A stretch of 64,000 nt of DNA from Candidatus Faecousia faecigallinarum (lineage in GTDB: Bacteria > Bacillota > Clostridia > Oscillospirales > Oscillospiraceae), in contig DVHJ01000027.1 in assembly GCA_018712145.1 (NCBI GenBank), positions 62,001-126,000 of the forward strand, in the 5' to 3' direction. The notes beneath the pieces were generated by a model. That model saw only the letters and a program-made list of their open reading frames with translations, did no database searches and was not told the DNA's origin. Of this stretch, positions 1-7,348 are shown piece by piece. The first letter of the stretch is position 1. Each line of letters starts with the position of its first letter. The position numbers and the translations under genes are program-made.

Positions 1-45
1 TGCTCCGGGACCGGGTAAAGACACATAAAAAGAGGTGGATAAAGC

Positions 46-744
46 ATGAAGAAAAAATTTTTCTGTATAGCCGTGGCGGCGCTCTGCCTTTCCTTAGCCG
101 CCTGCGCCGGAAGCACCCAAGAGGAAGAAAATACCCTGCTGGAATACCCGGGGATATCCTGGGAGGCCACCCCGGAGGAAGTCATCCAGGCCATGGGCTT
201 TCCCGAAGACCGGGTACAAACCGAAACTATCGATGACGGCTATAATCTGGGGGTGGAAAACTGGGACTGCTTCGGCCAAGAGGCCCAGCGCATCGTCTTC
301 CACTTTGCGCCAGATGCAGCCGGGCGAAACTGGATACAGCAGATTATGATCTTCTACCCGGAGGATGTGGACATGGCGGCTGTCCAGCAGGCCATGGTGG
401 CAGAGTACGGCCCGGGCGTCGGTACATACCCCACCTCCCATATCCTGCGCGCCGAAGGAACTGCCGGTGAAGGGGAAACCTACGTGGCCGCCACCGAAGA
501 AGTGACCGGGGAAGATGGCCACCACTACTGGTTATCCCCTTCCGTGGAAGAATACTGTTCCCCGGAGGCATTGCAGGCAATGGACGCTGCTAACCAACCG
601 GCGGAGGTTCAGCTAACCGAGGAAGCGCGTTCGACCTATTGGTCTACCCATTATCCAGTGTTGGTAGCCTGCTCCTCTGCAGGAAATCGGGTCTGGTTTG
701 ACGCAGCCTTTCTATGCTATCTTCGCCCGTATGAAACAGGCTAA
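46..744 (+). CDS. Lipoprotein, tandem paralogue 1 of a four-member family
   Basis: The predicted product is a 232-residue secreted lipoprotein of unknown function. Residues 1-20 form a signal peptide ending in the lipobox LAAC with Cys20 as the lipidation site. An acidic linker (TQEEEN) and the family signature LLEYPGISW follow. The start is supported by AGAGGTGG eight bases upstream. It belongs with the genes starting at 816, 1736 and 49105, which share the N-terminal domain (PGxSW, a GF-like loop, then an NWDCFG-type motif) while the C-terminal halves differ. I do not recognise the family. A surface or envelope location is secure, but any ligand is unknown. Confidence 0.85.
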   Translation: MKKKFFCIAVAALCLSLAACAGSTQEEENTLLEYPGISWEATPEEVIQAMGFPEDRVQTETIDDGYNLGVENWDCFGQEAQRIVFHFAPDAAGRNWIQQIMIFYPEDVDMAAVQQAMVAEYGPGVGTYPTSHILRAEGTAGEGETYVAATEEVTGEDGHHYWLSPSVEEYCSPEALQAMDAANQPAEVQLTEEARSTYWSTHYPVLVACSSAGNRVWFDAAFLCYLRPYETG

Positions 745-815
745 GTTTTTCGCCATCCCTCCCGCCCAGGCTGCCCTGGGGCGGGCAGCGGCACAGAAAA
801 AGAGGTGAGTAAATC

Positions 816-1589
816 ATGAAGAAACAGATTTTGTGTATTGTGGTAGCAGCGGCGTTGTGCCTTTCCTTCGCCGCCTGCGCTAGGGGCACCCAAGAGGAAG
901 AAAATACCCTGCTGGAATACCCGGGGGTATCCTGGGAAGCTACCCCGGAAGAGGTCATCCAGGCCATGGGCTTCCCCGAAGACCGGGTGCAAACCGGAAG
1001 CGACGGGGAGACGGCCTACGTAGGCATAGAAGACTGGACCTGCTTTGGCGTGCCCGCCCAATCCATCGTATTCCGCTTTGACACCGACAGCGCCGGCCGG
1101 AACTGGCTATGGAACGTTGAGATTGTTTATCCGGAGGACGCGGATATGGCAGCCGTCCGCCAGGCCATGACGGCGGAGTACGGGCAGCCGGTGGACAGTT
1201 ATACCACCGTATGGACCCAGTCGGTCACCGATTTCGACGATCCGGAGGTTCGGGATTTTACGGTGATGCAGCAAACGGAATCACTGCCTGAAAATGCCGG
1301 CCGCTGGTTATCCCCCACCGGGGCGGAGTACTACGCCGACGAGGTAGGGCAGGCGCTTCACGAGAGACTCAACCAAATCTCCCAGGAAAACTACGGCCGG
1401 GACTGGACAGACGAAGAATTTTCCATCTATTGGGAAAACCGGCCCTTGGTCATGGTGGATTGCACGGAAACCGCCTTTGCAGAGTGGGACCTAGCAACGT
1501 CTGGCACAGACACGCCTGACTATACCAGCAATATCGTGTTCTTCAACGCCACCGCTTTGATCGCGGCCAACGGGTACGTGGCGCCCTAG
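816..1589 (+). CDS. Lipoprotein, tandem paralogue 2
   Basis: This 257-residue lipoprotein has its lipobox at SFAAC (Cys21). Its first 56 residues are identical to those of the next gene, and its first 122 nucleotides (816-937) are base-for-base identical to 1736-1857. The remainder diverges strongly, although the EDWTCFG, YPEDADM and WLSPTGAEYY motifs are kept. AGAGGTGAG provides the ribosome binding site. A GC-rich imperfect hairpin lies between it and paralogue 1 (about 759-784), and a clear terminator follows at 1602. The function is unknown; an extracytoplasmic, membrane-anchored location is inferred from the signal peptide. Confidence 0.85.
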   Translation: MKKQILCIVVAAALCLSFAACARGTQEEENTLLEYPGVSWEATPEEVIQAMGFPEDRVQTGSDGETAYVGIEDWTCFGVPAQSIVFRFDTDSAGRNWLWNVEIVYPEDADMAAVRQAMTAEYGQPVDSYTTVWTQSVTDFDDPEVRDFTVMQQTESLPENAGRWLSPTGAEYYADEVGQALHERLNQISQENYGRDWTDEEFSIYWENRPLVMVDCTETAFAEWDLATSGTDTPDYTSNIVFFNATALIAANGYVAP

Positions 1590-1601
1590 CCCTTGGACCG
1601 G

Positions 1602-1649
1602 AAGCCGCCGGTCACAAAAACCGCACAACATATCCGGCGGCTTTTTCTT
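1602..1649 (+). terminator. Rho-independent terminator after lipoprotein paralogue 2
   Basis: A perfect 10-bp stem (AAGCCGCCGG at 1602-1611 with CCGGCGGCTT at 1634-1643) runs into TTTTTCTT. It separates paralogue 2 from paralogue 3, so the third copy is probably transcribed from its own promoter. Confidence 0.75.
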
Positions 1650-1669
1650 GGAAATTCGGTAAATTTTTA

Positions 1670-1698
1670 TTGGCGACTATAAAGTAATTCGTTATTAT
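1670..1698 (+). promoter_or_regulatory. Putative sigma-A promoter of lipoprotein paralogue 3
   Basis: TTGGCG (1670-1675) and TATTAT (1693-1698) are 17 bases apart inside an AT-rich stretch that is unusual for this GC-rich region. It follows the terminator at 1602 and precedes the start at 1736. Confidence 0.4.
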
Positions 1699-1735
1699 AC
1701 TAATGTGTTTAAAGATTGGGGGAAGCGGATAAATC

Positions 1736-2815
1736 ATGAAGAAACAGATTTTGTGTATTGTGGTAGCAGCGGCGTTGTGCCTTTCCTTCGCCGCCTGCGC
1801 TAGGGGCACCCAAGAGGAAGAAAATACCCTGCTGGAATACCCGGGGGTATCCTGGGAGGCCACCCCGGAGGAGGTTATCCAGGCCATGGGCTTCCCCGAA
1901 GATGCGGTGCAGAGCAGCTCGGATGAGGACGGCTATAACATGGGCGTGGAGAACTGGGATTGCTTTGGCGTGAACGCTCAGTCCATTGCATTCCGCTTTC
2001 ACACCGATGAATCCGGCAGAAACTGGCTGCGCAGCATTGATATCGTCTACCCGGAAGATGCAGACATGGACGCCGTCCGCCAGGCCATGGAGGCGGAATA
2101 CGGAGAATACGTGGATACCTACACCGAGGCCAGGGTGGAGCGAATTCTGGATGGGGCTGTCGGCGATACCCCAGATTTTACCGTTACGCAGGAAACGGTA
2201 GCGCCAATCGAAGGGGTTTGGCAATGGGTATCCCCCACGGCGGCGGATTATTTCCCCGATGACGTACGCCAGACGGCCCATACCGCCTACGCCGAAAACT
2301 ACATTGAAATCTACGAGCGGGAAATGACTGAAGAAGAGTTTTCCGTTATCTGGGAGAATACCCCACTGGTGCGGGTAAGCTGCACGGAAGTTGCCTTCCA
2401 AGGACTGGATTTTTCCCTTCCGGATTATACCAGCAATATGGTGTCCTTTGATGCAAACTATCTGGAGCATTTCCGCAGCTTTGGAGATACCCAGCTGTTT
2501 GACGGTGATACCTATGAGGAACTTCTCCGCAGCGGCGCGCCCCAAGCGTTTGACGGAGAAACTGCCCAGAAGCTTGTTGGGACCGGCAGCGAGGCACAGC
2601 CCTTCCCCATAGAGGTTTATGAAAACCTTGCCGGGCAGAGCGGCGAAGCAGTACCGTTCCCCATGGAAATTTATGGGAACCTTGTCGGACAAGACGGCAA
2701 AGCGGTGCAGTTCCCTGTGGGAATTTACGGGAACCTGGCGCAGGACGATGGCGAAGCAGTGGCATTCCCTGGAGAAGTCTACCAAAGCCTTCGCCGGCCG
2801 GGCGAAACCGGCTGA
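1736..2815 (+). CDS. Lipoprotein, tandem paralogue 3 with an 18-residue repeat tail
   Basis: This 359-residue lipoprotein has lipobox Cys21. Residues 1-56 are identical to paralogue 2. A divergent central region retains YPEDADM and a WVSP motif. It is about 100 residues longer than the other copies because residues 250-357 form six degenerate tandem repeats of 18 residues; the clearest units follow the pattern EAVxFPxExYxNL. The repeats are visible at the DNA level with a 54-bp period. The ribosome binding site is GGGGGAAG. The repeats may form an elongated stalk or a ligand-binding array on the cell surface, but this is inference only. Confidence 0.85.
   Translation: MKKQILCIVVAAALCLSFAACARGTQEEENTLLEYPGVSWEATPEEVIQAMGFPEDAVQSSSDEDGYNMGVENWDCFGVNAQSIAFRFHTDESGRNWLRSIDIVYPEDADMDAVRQAMEAEYGEYVDTYTEARVERILDGAVGDTPDFTVTQETVAPIEGVWQWVSPTAADYFPDDVRQTAHTAYAENYIEIYEREMTEEEFSVIWENTPLVRVSCTEVAFQGLDFSLPDYTSNMVSFDANYLEHFRSFGDTQLFDGDTYEELLRSGAPQAFDGETAQKLVGTGSEAQPFPIEVYENLAGQSGEAVPFPMEIYGNLVGQDGKAVQFPVGIYGNLAQDDGEAVAFPGEVYQSLRRPGETG
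2483..2806 (+). repeat. Six degenerate 54-bp tandem coding repeats
   Basis: The 3' end of the third lipoprotein gene consists of six consecutive 18-codon units. Units 3 to 6 are best conserved (EAQPFPIEVY, EAVPFPMEIY, KAVQFPVGIY, EAVAFPGEVY at their starts). Units 1 and 2 are eroded and carry FDG in place of FP. The pattern suggests growth by tandem duplication. Confidence 0.8.
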
Positions 2816-3515
2816 GCGCCTGGGCATCCACTGCCAGGGAGATGGGATAGGTAATCCGTTCCTCTTTGCAGTGCAGCGTAACAAATAATCGCAGTGCTTT
2901 GGGCGAATTCGTAGCTGTTGCGAATTCGCCCTAAGTATTGCCAACTTGCCAAGTTCCTCTGCGGGGAAACGGATTGCCACACCAGTGTGCGCACTGGTGT
3001 GCAATGACAAACTTGGCAGGTGTGCGCGCAGCCGGGCACAGGTGCAATGTGCCACGTTTCTCCCAGGGGACGCGGATTGCCACACCTCGTCGCCCCAAAG
3101 TCCGCCATGCCCAGCTCCGGCCAAAGGCCAGAGCCGGGCAACGCTCCCTTGGGTCTCCTCTCCCCACAAAGGGTGCCCCTTTGCGGGGCCCCGCTGCACT
3201 GGCTCGCAATGACATGCAGAAGGAAGGACGTGTGCGCGGGTGTAAGGCACTGGTTCGCAATGACATGCTGAAGGAAGGACGTGTGCGCGGGTGCAAGGCC
3301 GTTTGGCGCGTAGGGTGTGCAGAAATTTGCAGCGTGTCCGCAGGGGCAAGGGACGGGGCGCGAGGACATGCGGAAACTTGCAACGTATCCACGGGGCAAA
3401 AAAGTGAAGAAAAATCATCCCCCAGGGGGGCTTGCGCCGGTGGGAAGATTGGGATAGGATGGCAGCGATACACAGGCGGCCCGTTGGGCCTGCCCAAACC
3501 GAAAGGGGAATACCG
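2816..3515. repeat. Gene-free zone with palindromic and tandem intergenic repeats
   Basis: I find no credible gene in these 700 bases. A perfect 11-bp inverted repeat lies at 2901-2931 (GGGCGAATTCG and its complement). The motif GGATTGCCACACC starts at 2971 and again at 3074. The motif GCAATGACA occurs at 3001, 3206 and 3257. Between the first pair is a 10-bp palindrome (2978-2987 with 2992-3001). A unit of 51 bp beginning at 3206 is repeated at 3257. The layout resembles an array of REP-like palindromic elements. Open frames across it on both strands are low-complexity by-products. The last 100 bases form the leader of the importer operon; I recognise no riboswitch there. Confidence 0.6.
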
Positions 3516-4628
3516 ATGAAATTAACCCGAACATTGGCGCTGCTCCTGGCGGCTCTGCTGACTGTGGGCCTGGGGGCCTGCGGGGAACGGCAGGCCGGGC
3601 CGGGAGCGGCGGAAGACACCTTGCCGGAAAGCCAAGGGGAAACCCGCACCATGGTGGACGGAAACGGCCGCACGGTGGAACTCCCGGACACGGTGGAGCG
3701 CATTGTCTGCGTGGGGGTGGGCGCGCTGCGCTACACCTGCTACCTGCAGGGCCAGGACTTGGTGGTGGGCGTAGAGGACTACGAAACCCAGGCCGGCATG
3801 TCCCGGCTGTACAACTATGTGAATTTTGACCGGTTTTCCACCCTGCCGGTGATTGGCACCAACGGTGAACCGTTTGTTGAAGAGATCATTGCCGTAGATC
3901 CCCAGGTGATTGTCCTGTCCGCCTACGCTTCCGTTGACCCGGACGAGCTGCAGAGCAGAACCGGCATTCCCGTAGTGGTGGTGCCAGGCAGCGACACCAC
4001 CCTGGATGGCAAGGCCTACGAGACAATTCGCCTGCTGGGCGAGCTGTGCGGCAAAGAAGACCGGGCGGCAGAGCTGACCCAGTACCTCCAAACCCTGGAG
4101 GCGGACCTAGCCCAGCGCACCGCAGGGGTGACGGACAAGCCCACGGTCTATGTGTGCGGCGTGTCCTTCAAAGGCGCCCACGGCTTCGAGGGAACGGAAG
4201 CGTTTTACGGCCCTCTTGAACTGATTGGCGCCAATAATCTGGCCAACACCACCGGCCAGACCGGAGCCTTTGACATTGACCTGGAGCAGGTTTTGGTCTG
4301 GGATCCGGATGTGATTTTCGTGGATTATAACGGGTTGAGCTTGATTAACGAAGATTATGCCGCCAATCCGGATTTTTACCACAGTCTCACCGCCGTGGCC
4401 GAAGGGCGGGTATATGCCCAGATTTCCTTTCGCTCCAGTGCCTCCAACCTGGAAACTGCCCTAGCCGACGCCTACTATGCCGCTACCATCCTCTACCCAG
4501 AGCAGTTTGCAGATGTGGATATCGAGACCAAAACCGGGGAGATTTTTGAGATGCTCCTGGGGACAAACCCCTACCCCGACCTGAAGGAAGCCGGATATGT
4601 GTTTGCACCGATTACCATTGGCCAATAA
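3516..4628 (+). CDS. ABC importer substrate-binding lipoprotein (iron complex/corrinoid/metal type)
   Basis: This 370-residue protein has a signal peptide and lipobox (VGLGAC, Cys22). A periplasmic-binding-protein fold of the FecB/BtuF class follows: it opens with the typical phrase VDGNGRTVELPDTVERIV and contains the family's PQVIVLSAY-type strand. The start at 3516 is preferred over an upstream in-frame ATG because GAAAGGGGAA lies just before it and the signal peptide begins there. The permease, ATPase and FmdE-like genes follow directly with overlaps, so this is the first gene of a four-gene operon. The cargo cannot be read from sequence; ferric siderophore, heme, corrinoid and tungstate/molybdate are all possible. 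Confidence 0.85.
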   Translation: MKLTRTLALLLAALLTVGLGACGERQAGPGAAEDTLPESQGETRTMVDGNGRTVELPDTVERIVCVGVGALRYTCYLQGQDLVVGVEDYETQAGMSRLYNYVNFDRFSTLPVIGTNGEPFVEEIIAVDPQVIVLSAYASVDPDELQSRTGIPVVVVPGSDTTLDGKAYETIRLLGELCGKEDRAAELTQYLQTLEADLAQRTAGVTDKPTVYVCGVSFKGAHGFEGTEAFYGPLELIGANNLANTTGQTGAFDIDLEQVLVWDPDVIFVDYNGLSLINEDYAANPDFYHSLTAVAEGRVYAQISFRSSASNLETALADAYYAATILYPEQFADVDIETKTGEIFEMLLGTNPYPDLKEAGYVFAPITIGQ

Positions 4629-5664
4629 CGGCTATGACCCGGCCTACCGCCGGAACCGGCTGCGGAGCATTGCCTTCCTGGTGGGCCTGGGGGTGCTGCT
4701 GATTGCCGCCTTCCTCTTGTCCCTGGGGGCAGGCTCCTACAATACCCCGGTGACAGATCTGGTGCGGGGGATTTTCGGCCGGGCTGCCGACGATAAAATT
4801 AACCTGGTGGTGCGGAATAACCGGCTGCCTCGGATTTGTACCGCCATCATTGCCGGGGCGGGGCTGGGGATCACCGGCTGTGTGTTCCAGGCGATCCTCC
4901 GCAATCCCCTGGCCTCCGCCTCCACCCTGGGGGTTTCCCAGGGGGCCAGCTTCGGGGCGGCCTTTGCCATCATTGTGCTGAATTTGGGGGCGGCCGGGGG
5001 GCTTGGGGGCATGGCTGTGCCCCTGTGCGCCTTCGCCGGCAGCATGGCGGTGGCCCTGGTGATTCTGGGCCTGAGCCGGTTCCGGCGGGTATCCGCCGAG
5101 GGGATTGTGCTGGCCGGTGTGGCCATCAGCTCCGTCTTCACCGGAGCCACTACCTTGATGCAGTATTTTGCCGACGAAATCCAGTTGAGCACCCTGGTGT
5201 TTTGGACCTTTGGCAGCCTGGAAAACACCAGCTGGGGGGATGTGGGGAAAATGGCGGTGGTCTTTCTGGCGGCCACTCTCTATTTTCTGCTGCACCGCTG
5301 GGATTTCAACGCCCTGCTCAGCGGGGAGGAAACTGCCATCAGCTTAGGCATCAACGTGAAGCGGCTGACTATGGTGAATATGCTGCTATGCTGCTTTGCC
5401 GCTGCAGTGATTGTGTCCTACATCGGTCTCATTAACTTCATCGGCCTGGTGGCGCCCCACATTGTCCGGTTGGTGGTGGGCAATAATCACGTTTACCTCT
5501 TGCCCGGCTCCGCCATTGCCGGGGCGGTGCTGCTGCTGCTGGGAGATCTGGTGGCCAGGGTGGTGATCAGCCCGGTGATTTTGCCCATCGGCGCCATCAC
5601 CTCTTTCCTGGGGGGGCCCCTGTTCTTGTATCTCCTGTTCAAAGGGGGAAAAAAGGCATGCTGA
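4597..5664 (+). CDS. FecCD-family ABC importer permease
   Basis: This 355-residue integral membrane protein has nine or ten hydrophobic segments. It has the FecCD/BtuC hallmarks: NNRLPRICTAIIAGAGLGI near the start, RNPLASASTLGVSQGASFG at about residues 104-122, and GLVAPHIVRL near the C-terminus. It overlaps the binding-protein gene by 32 bases and has its own Shine-Dalgarno AAGGAAG. It ends 7 bases into the ATPase gene. It forms the membrane channel of the importer. A TTG at 4618 is an alternative start but has no ribosome binding site. Confidence 0.9.
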   Translation: MCLHRLPLANNGYDPAYRRNRLRSIAFLVGLGVLLIAAFLLSLGAGSYNTPVTDLVRGIFGRAADDKINLVVRNNRLPRICTAIIAGAGLGITGCVFQAILRNPLASASTLGVSQGASFGAAFAIIVLNLGAAGGLGGMAVPLCAFAGSMAVALVILGLSRFRRVSAEGIVLAGVAISSVFTGATTLMQYFADEIQLSTLVFWTFGSLENTSWGDVGKMAVVFLAATLYFLLHRWDFNALLSGEETAISLGINVKRLTMVNMLLCCFAAAVIVSYIGLINFIGLVAPHIVRLVVGNNHVYLLPGSAIAGAVLLLLGDLVARVVISPVILPIGAITSFLGGPLFLYLLFKGGKKAC

Positions 5665-6413
5665 CGGTGGAAAGGCTCAGCTATCACTACAAAGGCGGAC
5701 CGGCCGTGCTGGATCAGGTCAGCTTTTCTGTGGAGGACGGCCAGTTTATGGCGATTTTGGGGAATAACGGCGTGGGCAAGAGCACCATGCTCAAGTGCTT
5801 TAATAAAATTCTCCGCCCGGACGCCGGCCGGATTCTCATGGACGGGGAGGATTTGCTGCAACTGCCTGGCCGGGAAATTGCCAAGCGCATGGCCTTTGTG
5901 GCCCAGACCGTGCCCAGCACCCAGATGACCGTCCACGACATTGTGATGCTTGGCCGGCGGCCCTACATGACCTGGGGCTTTACGGAGGAAGACCACAAAA
6001 TTGTCCATGAGGCGATGGACCAACTTTCGGTCTCTCATTTGCGGGGCCGGTTTCTCAGCCAGCTGTCCGGTGGGGAACGGCAGAAAGTGATGTTGGCCAG
6101 GGCCCTGGCCCAGCAGCCCAAGGTATTGCTGCTGGATGAACCCACCAGCAGCCTGGACATTCAGAATCAGTATCAGGTTTTGCGGATTGTCCGGGATATT
6201 TGCCGGAACCAGCACATCACCGCCATTGTGGTAATCCACGACCTCAACCTGGCCCTGCGGTTTTGCGACCGGTTCTTGCTCCTGCGCCAGGGGCGGGTCT
6301 ACCGCTGTGGCGGCCGGGAGATTTTGGACCGCCAAGCGTTGCAGGAAGTCTATCATGTGGATGCTCAGGTAGTTGCGGTGAATGGGCAAACCATTGTTCT
6401 GGTGGACGAATAG
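5658..6413 (+). CDS. ABC importer ATPase (FepC/BtuD type)
   Basis: This 251-residue nucleotide-binding subunit has Walker A GNNGVGKST (about residues 34-42), signature LSGGERQ (about 136-142) and Walker B LLLLDEPTSSLD. It powers the FecCD-type permease encoded immediately upstream, with an ATG that overlaps the permease stop. The order binding protein, permease, ATPase is typical of iron-complex and corrinoid uptake operons. Nothing in the ATPase discriminates the cargo. Confidence 0.92.
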   Translation: MLTVERLSYHYKGGPAVLDQVSFSVEDGQFMAILGNNGVGKSTMLKCFNKILRPDAGRILMDGEDLLQLPGREIAKRMAFVAQTVPSTQMTVHDIVMLGRRPYMTWGFTEEDHKIVHEAMDQLSVSHLRGRFLSQLSGGERQKVMLARALAQQPKVLLLDEPTSSLDIQNQYQVLRIVRDICRNQHITAIVVIHDLNLALRFCDRFLLLRQGRVYRCGGREILDRQALQEVYHVDAQVVAVNGQTIVLVDE

Positions 6414-6427
6414 AAAGGAATGATCAC

Positions 6428-6961
6428 ATGGATGAAAACAAGGTGCTGTGGGAAAAGGCCGTGGCCTTCCACGGCCATGCCTGCGGCGGCCTCACCATTG
6501 GCTACAAAGCGGCGCTGTACGCCATGGCGCTGCTGGAGCTGACCTTCTCGGCGGATGAGCAGGTGGTGTGCATTGCGGAAAACGACGCCTGCGGCGTGGA
6601 CGCCATCCAGGTGCTGCTGGGATGCAGCATTGGCAAGGGTAACCTCCTGTTCCATCTGCGGGGCAAGCAGGCCTTCTCCTTTTACAACCGGAAAACCGGC
6701 GGGTCGGTGCGCCTGGTGCTAAAGCCCGGCCCTCGAGGCATGACGAAGCAGGAATCCTTCGCCCATTACCAGAGCCTCTCCCCGGAAGAGATGTTTGTGG
6801 TTAAGCCGGCTATCATCGCCCTGCCAGAAAAGGCTAGGCTGTTTGATTCCTACGTCTGTGACTGCTGCGGCGAGACCACCGGAGCAAACTGGATCCGCTT
6901 GGTGGGGGGCCAAACCCTCTGCCTGGACTGTTGCGGAAGCTACGACCGCTTTCAGGTATAG
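6428..6961 (+). CDS. FmdE-like metal-binding protein with C-terminal zinc finger
   Basis: This 177-residue protein has the FmdE signature FHGHACGG (His15, His17, Cys19) and a second cysteine motif, NDACGVDAIQ. The C-terminus carries a Cys-rich zinc-finger-like block (CDCC at 144-147 and CLDCC at 165-169). The name comes from subunit E of formylmethanofuran dehydrogenase, but such proteins are common in bacteria lacking that enzyme, often beside metal importers. Here it is the last gene of the FecCD-type operon, 14 bases after the ATPase, and a terminator follows. This suggests that it handles the imported metal or cofactor. The start at 6428 has an AGAAAGGAAT ribosome binding site. Confidence 0.8.
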   Translation: MDENKVLWEKAVAFHGHACGGLTIGYKAALYAMALLELTFSADEQVVCIAENDACGVDAIQVLLGCSIGKGNLLFHLRGKQAFSFYNRKTGGSVRLVLKPGPRGMTKQESFAHYQSLSPEEMFVVKPAIIALPEKARLFDSYVCDCCGETTGANWIRLVGGQTLCLDCCGSYDRFQV

Positions 6962-6966
6962 CCCAC

Positions 6967-7007
6967 AAACCGGGGCTGTCTCACAAACCCAGAGCAGCCC
7001 CGGTTTT
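6967..7007 (+). terminator. Rho-independent terminator of the importer-FmdE operon
   Basis: A perfect 12-bp stem (AAACCGGGGCTG at 6967-6978 and CAGCCCCGGTTT at 6995-7006) ends in a short T-run. It lies just after the FmdE-like stop codon. Confidence 0.85.
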
Positions 7008-7056
7008 CTGCCCGGCTGGGGCTGGGAAAAATTTGCCAAAAATCCAGAAAAACCTG

Positions 7057-7084
7057 TTGCATTTTTTGAAATTGCTGCTACAAT
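7057..7084 (+). promoter_or_regulatory. Sigma-A promoter of the riboswitch-folT-folC transcript
   Basis: TTGCAT (7057-7062) and TACAAT (7079-7084) are separated by 16 bases. Transcription would begin about 7090, roughly ten bases before the riboswitch aptamer. Confidence 0.7.
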
Positions 7085-7100
7085 AAGAGCCATCCAGCGT

Positions 7101-7203
7101 CGCAGGGAGTAGGAGATCGCGCGTTAAGTACCGCACGGATGGGAGGTTGCCGGCGGGCGAAGGGGCTAGGCGCCCCGCGATGGGTTCTCCGCAACCGCCT
7201 GAG
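7101..7203 (+). promoter_or_regulatory. Tetrahydrofolate (THF, folT) riboswitch aptamer
   Basis: The segment matches the THF riboswitch as I know it: a GAGTAG internal loop, the invariant CGCGTTAAGT, the loop ATGGGA, the CGAA junction, a GGGGC...GCCCC hairpin (7161-7165 with 7171-7175), and the closing CTCCGCAACCGCC. The outer helix P1 pairs CAGG (7103-7106) with CCTG (7198-7201). The next two genes encode a folate-type ECF S component and folylpolyglutamate synthase, exactly the expected targets. Ligand-bound THF riboswitches lower expression. Identification is by eye, not by a covariance search. Confidence 0.88.
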
Positions 7204-7317
7204 CCGGATGCCTGACTGTCCCGCTGCCGTTTCCCGCCGGCGGGTCCAGTTCGAAAGCGCTGATGTAATCTGCGTCCACGGGGGCATGACAGCTGGAGTT
7301 TTGCATATTCCCCTTAA

Positions 7318-7340
7318 CCTCCTCCATTTTTGAAAGGAGG
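7318..7340 (+). promoter_or_regulatory. Ribosome-binding-site sequestering hairpin of the folT leader
   Basis: CCTCC (7321-7325) can pair with GGAGG (7336-7340), which is the Shine-Dalgarno of the gene starting at 7349. Six T residues follow the stem, so it might also act as a weak terminator. It is the likely expression platform of the riboswitch, although it lies about 115 bases downstream of the aptamer. Confidence 0.55.
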
Positions 7341-7348
7341 ACTTTTTT

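Noticed and set aside
2483-3300. A CRISPR array
   Set aside because: The 54-bp repeats are coding and contiguous without spacers, and the 51-bp repeat has only two copies. No cas genes are present.
3380-3515. A cobalamin or molybdenum-cofactor riboswitch before the importer operon
   Set aside because: I could not find the conserved boxes of either class; only GC-rich short repeats are visible.
2938-3519. Plus-strand frames across the repeat zone
   Set aside because: Their peptides are translated palindromic and tandem repeats, with no start signals.
1709-3703. A 664-codon minus-strand frame antisense to lipoprotein paralogue 3 and the repeat zone
   Set aside because: It has no ribosome binding site, runs antisense to a convincing gene, and its composition reflects repeats and GC-rich third positions.
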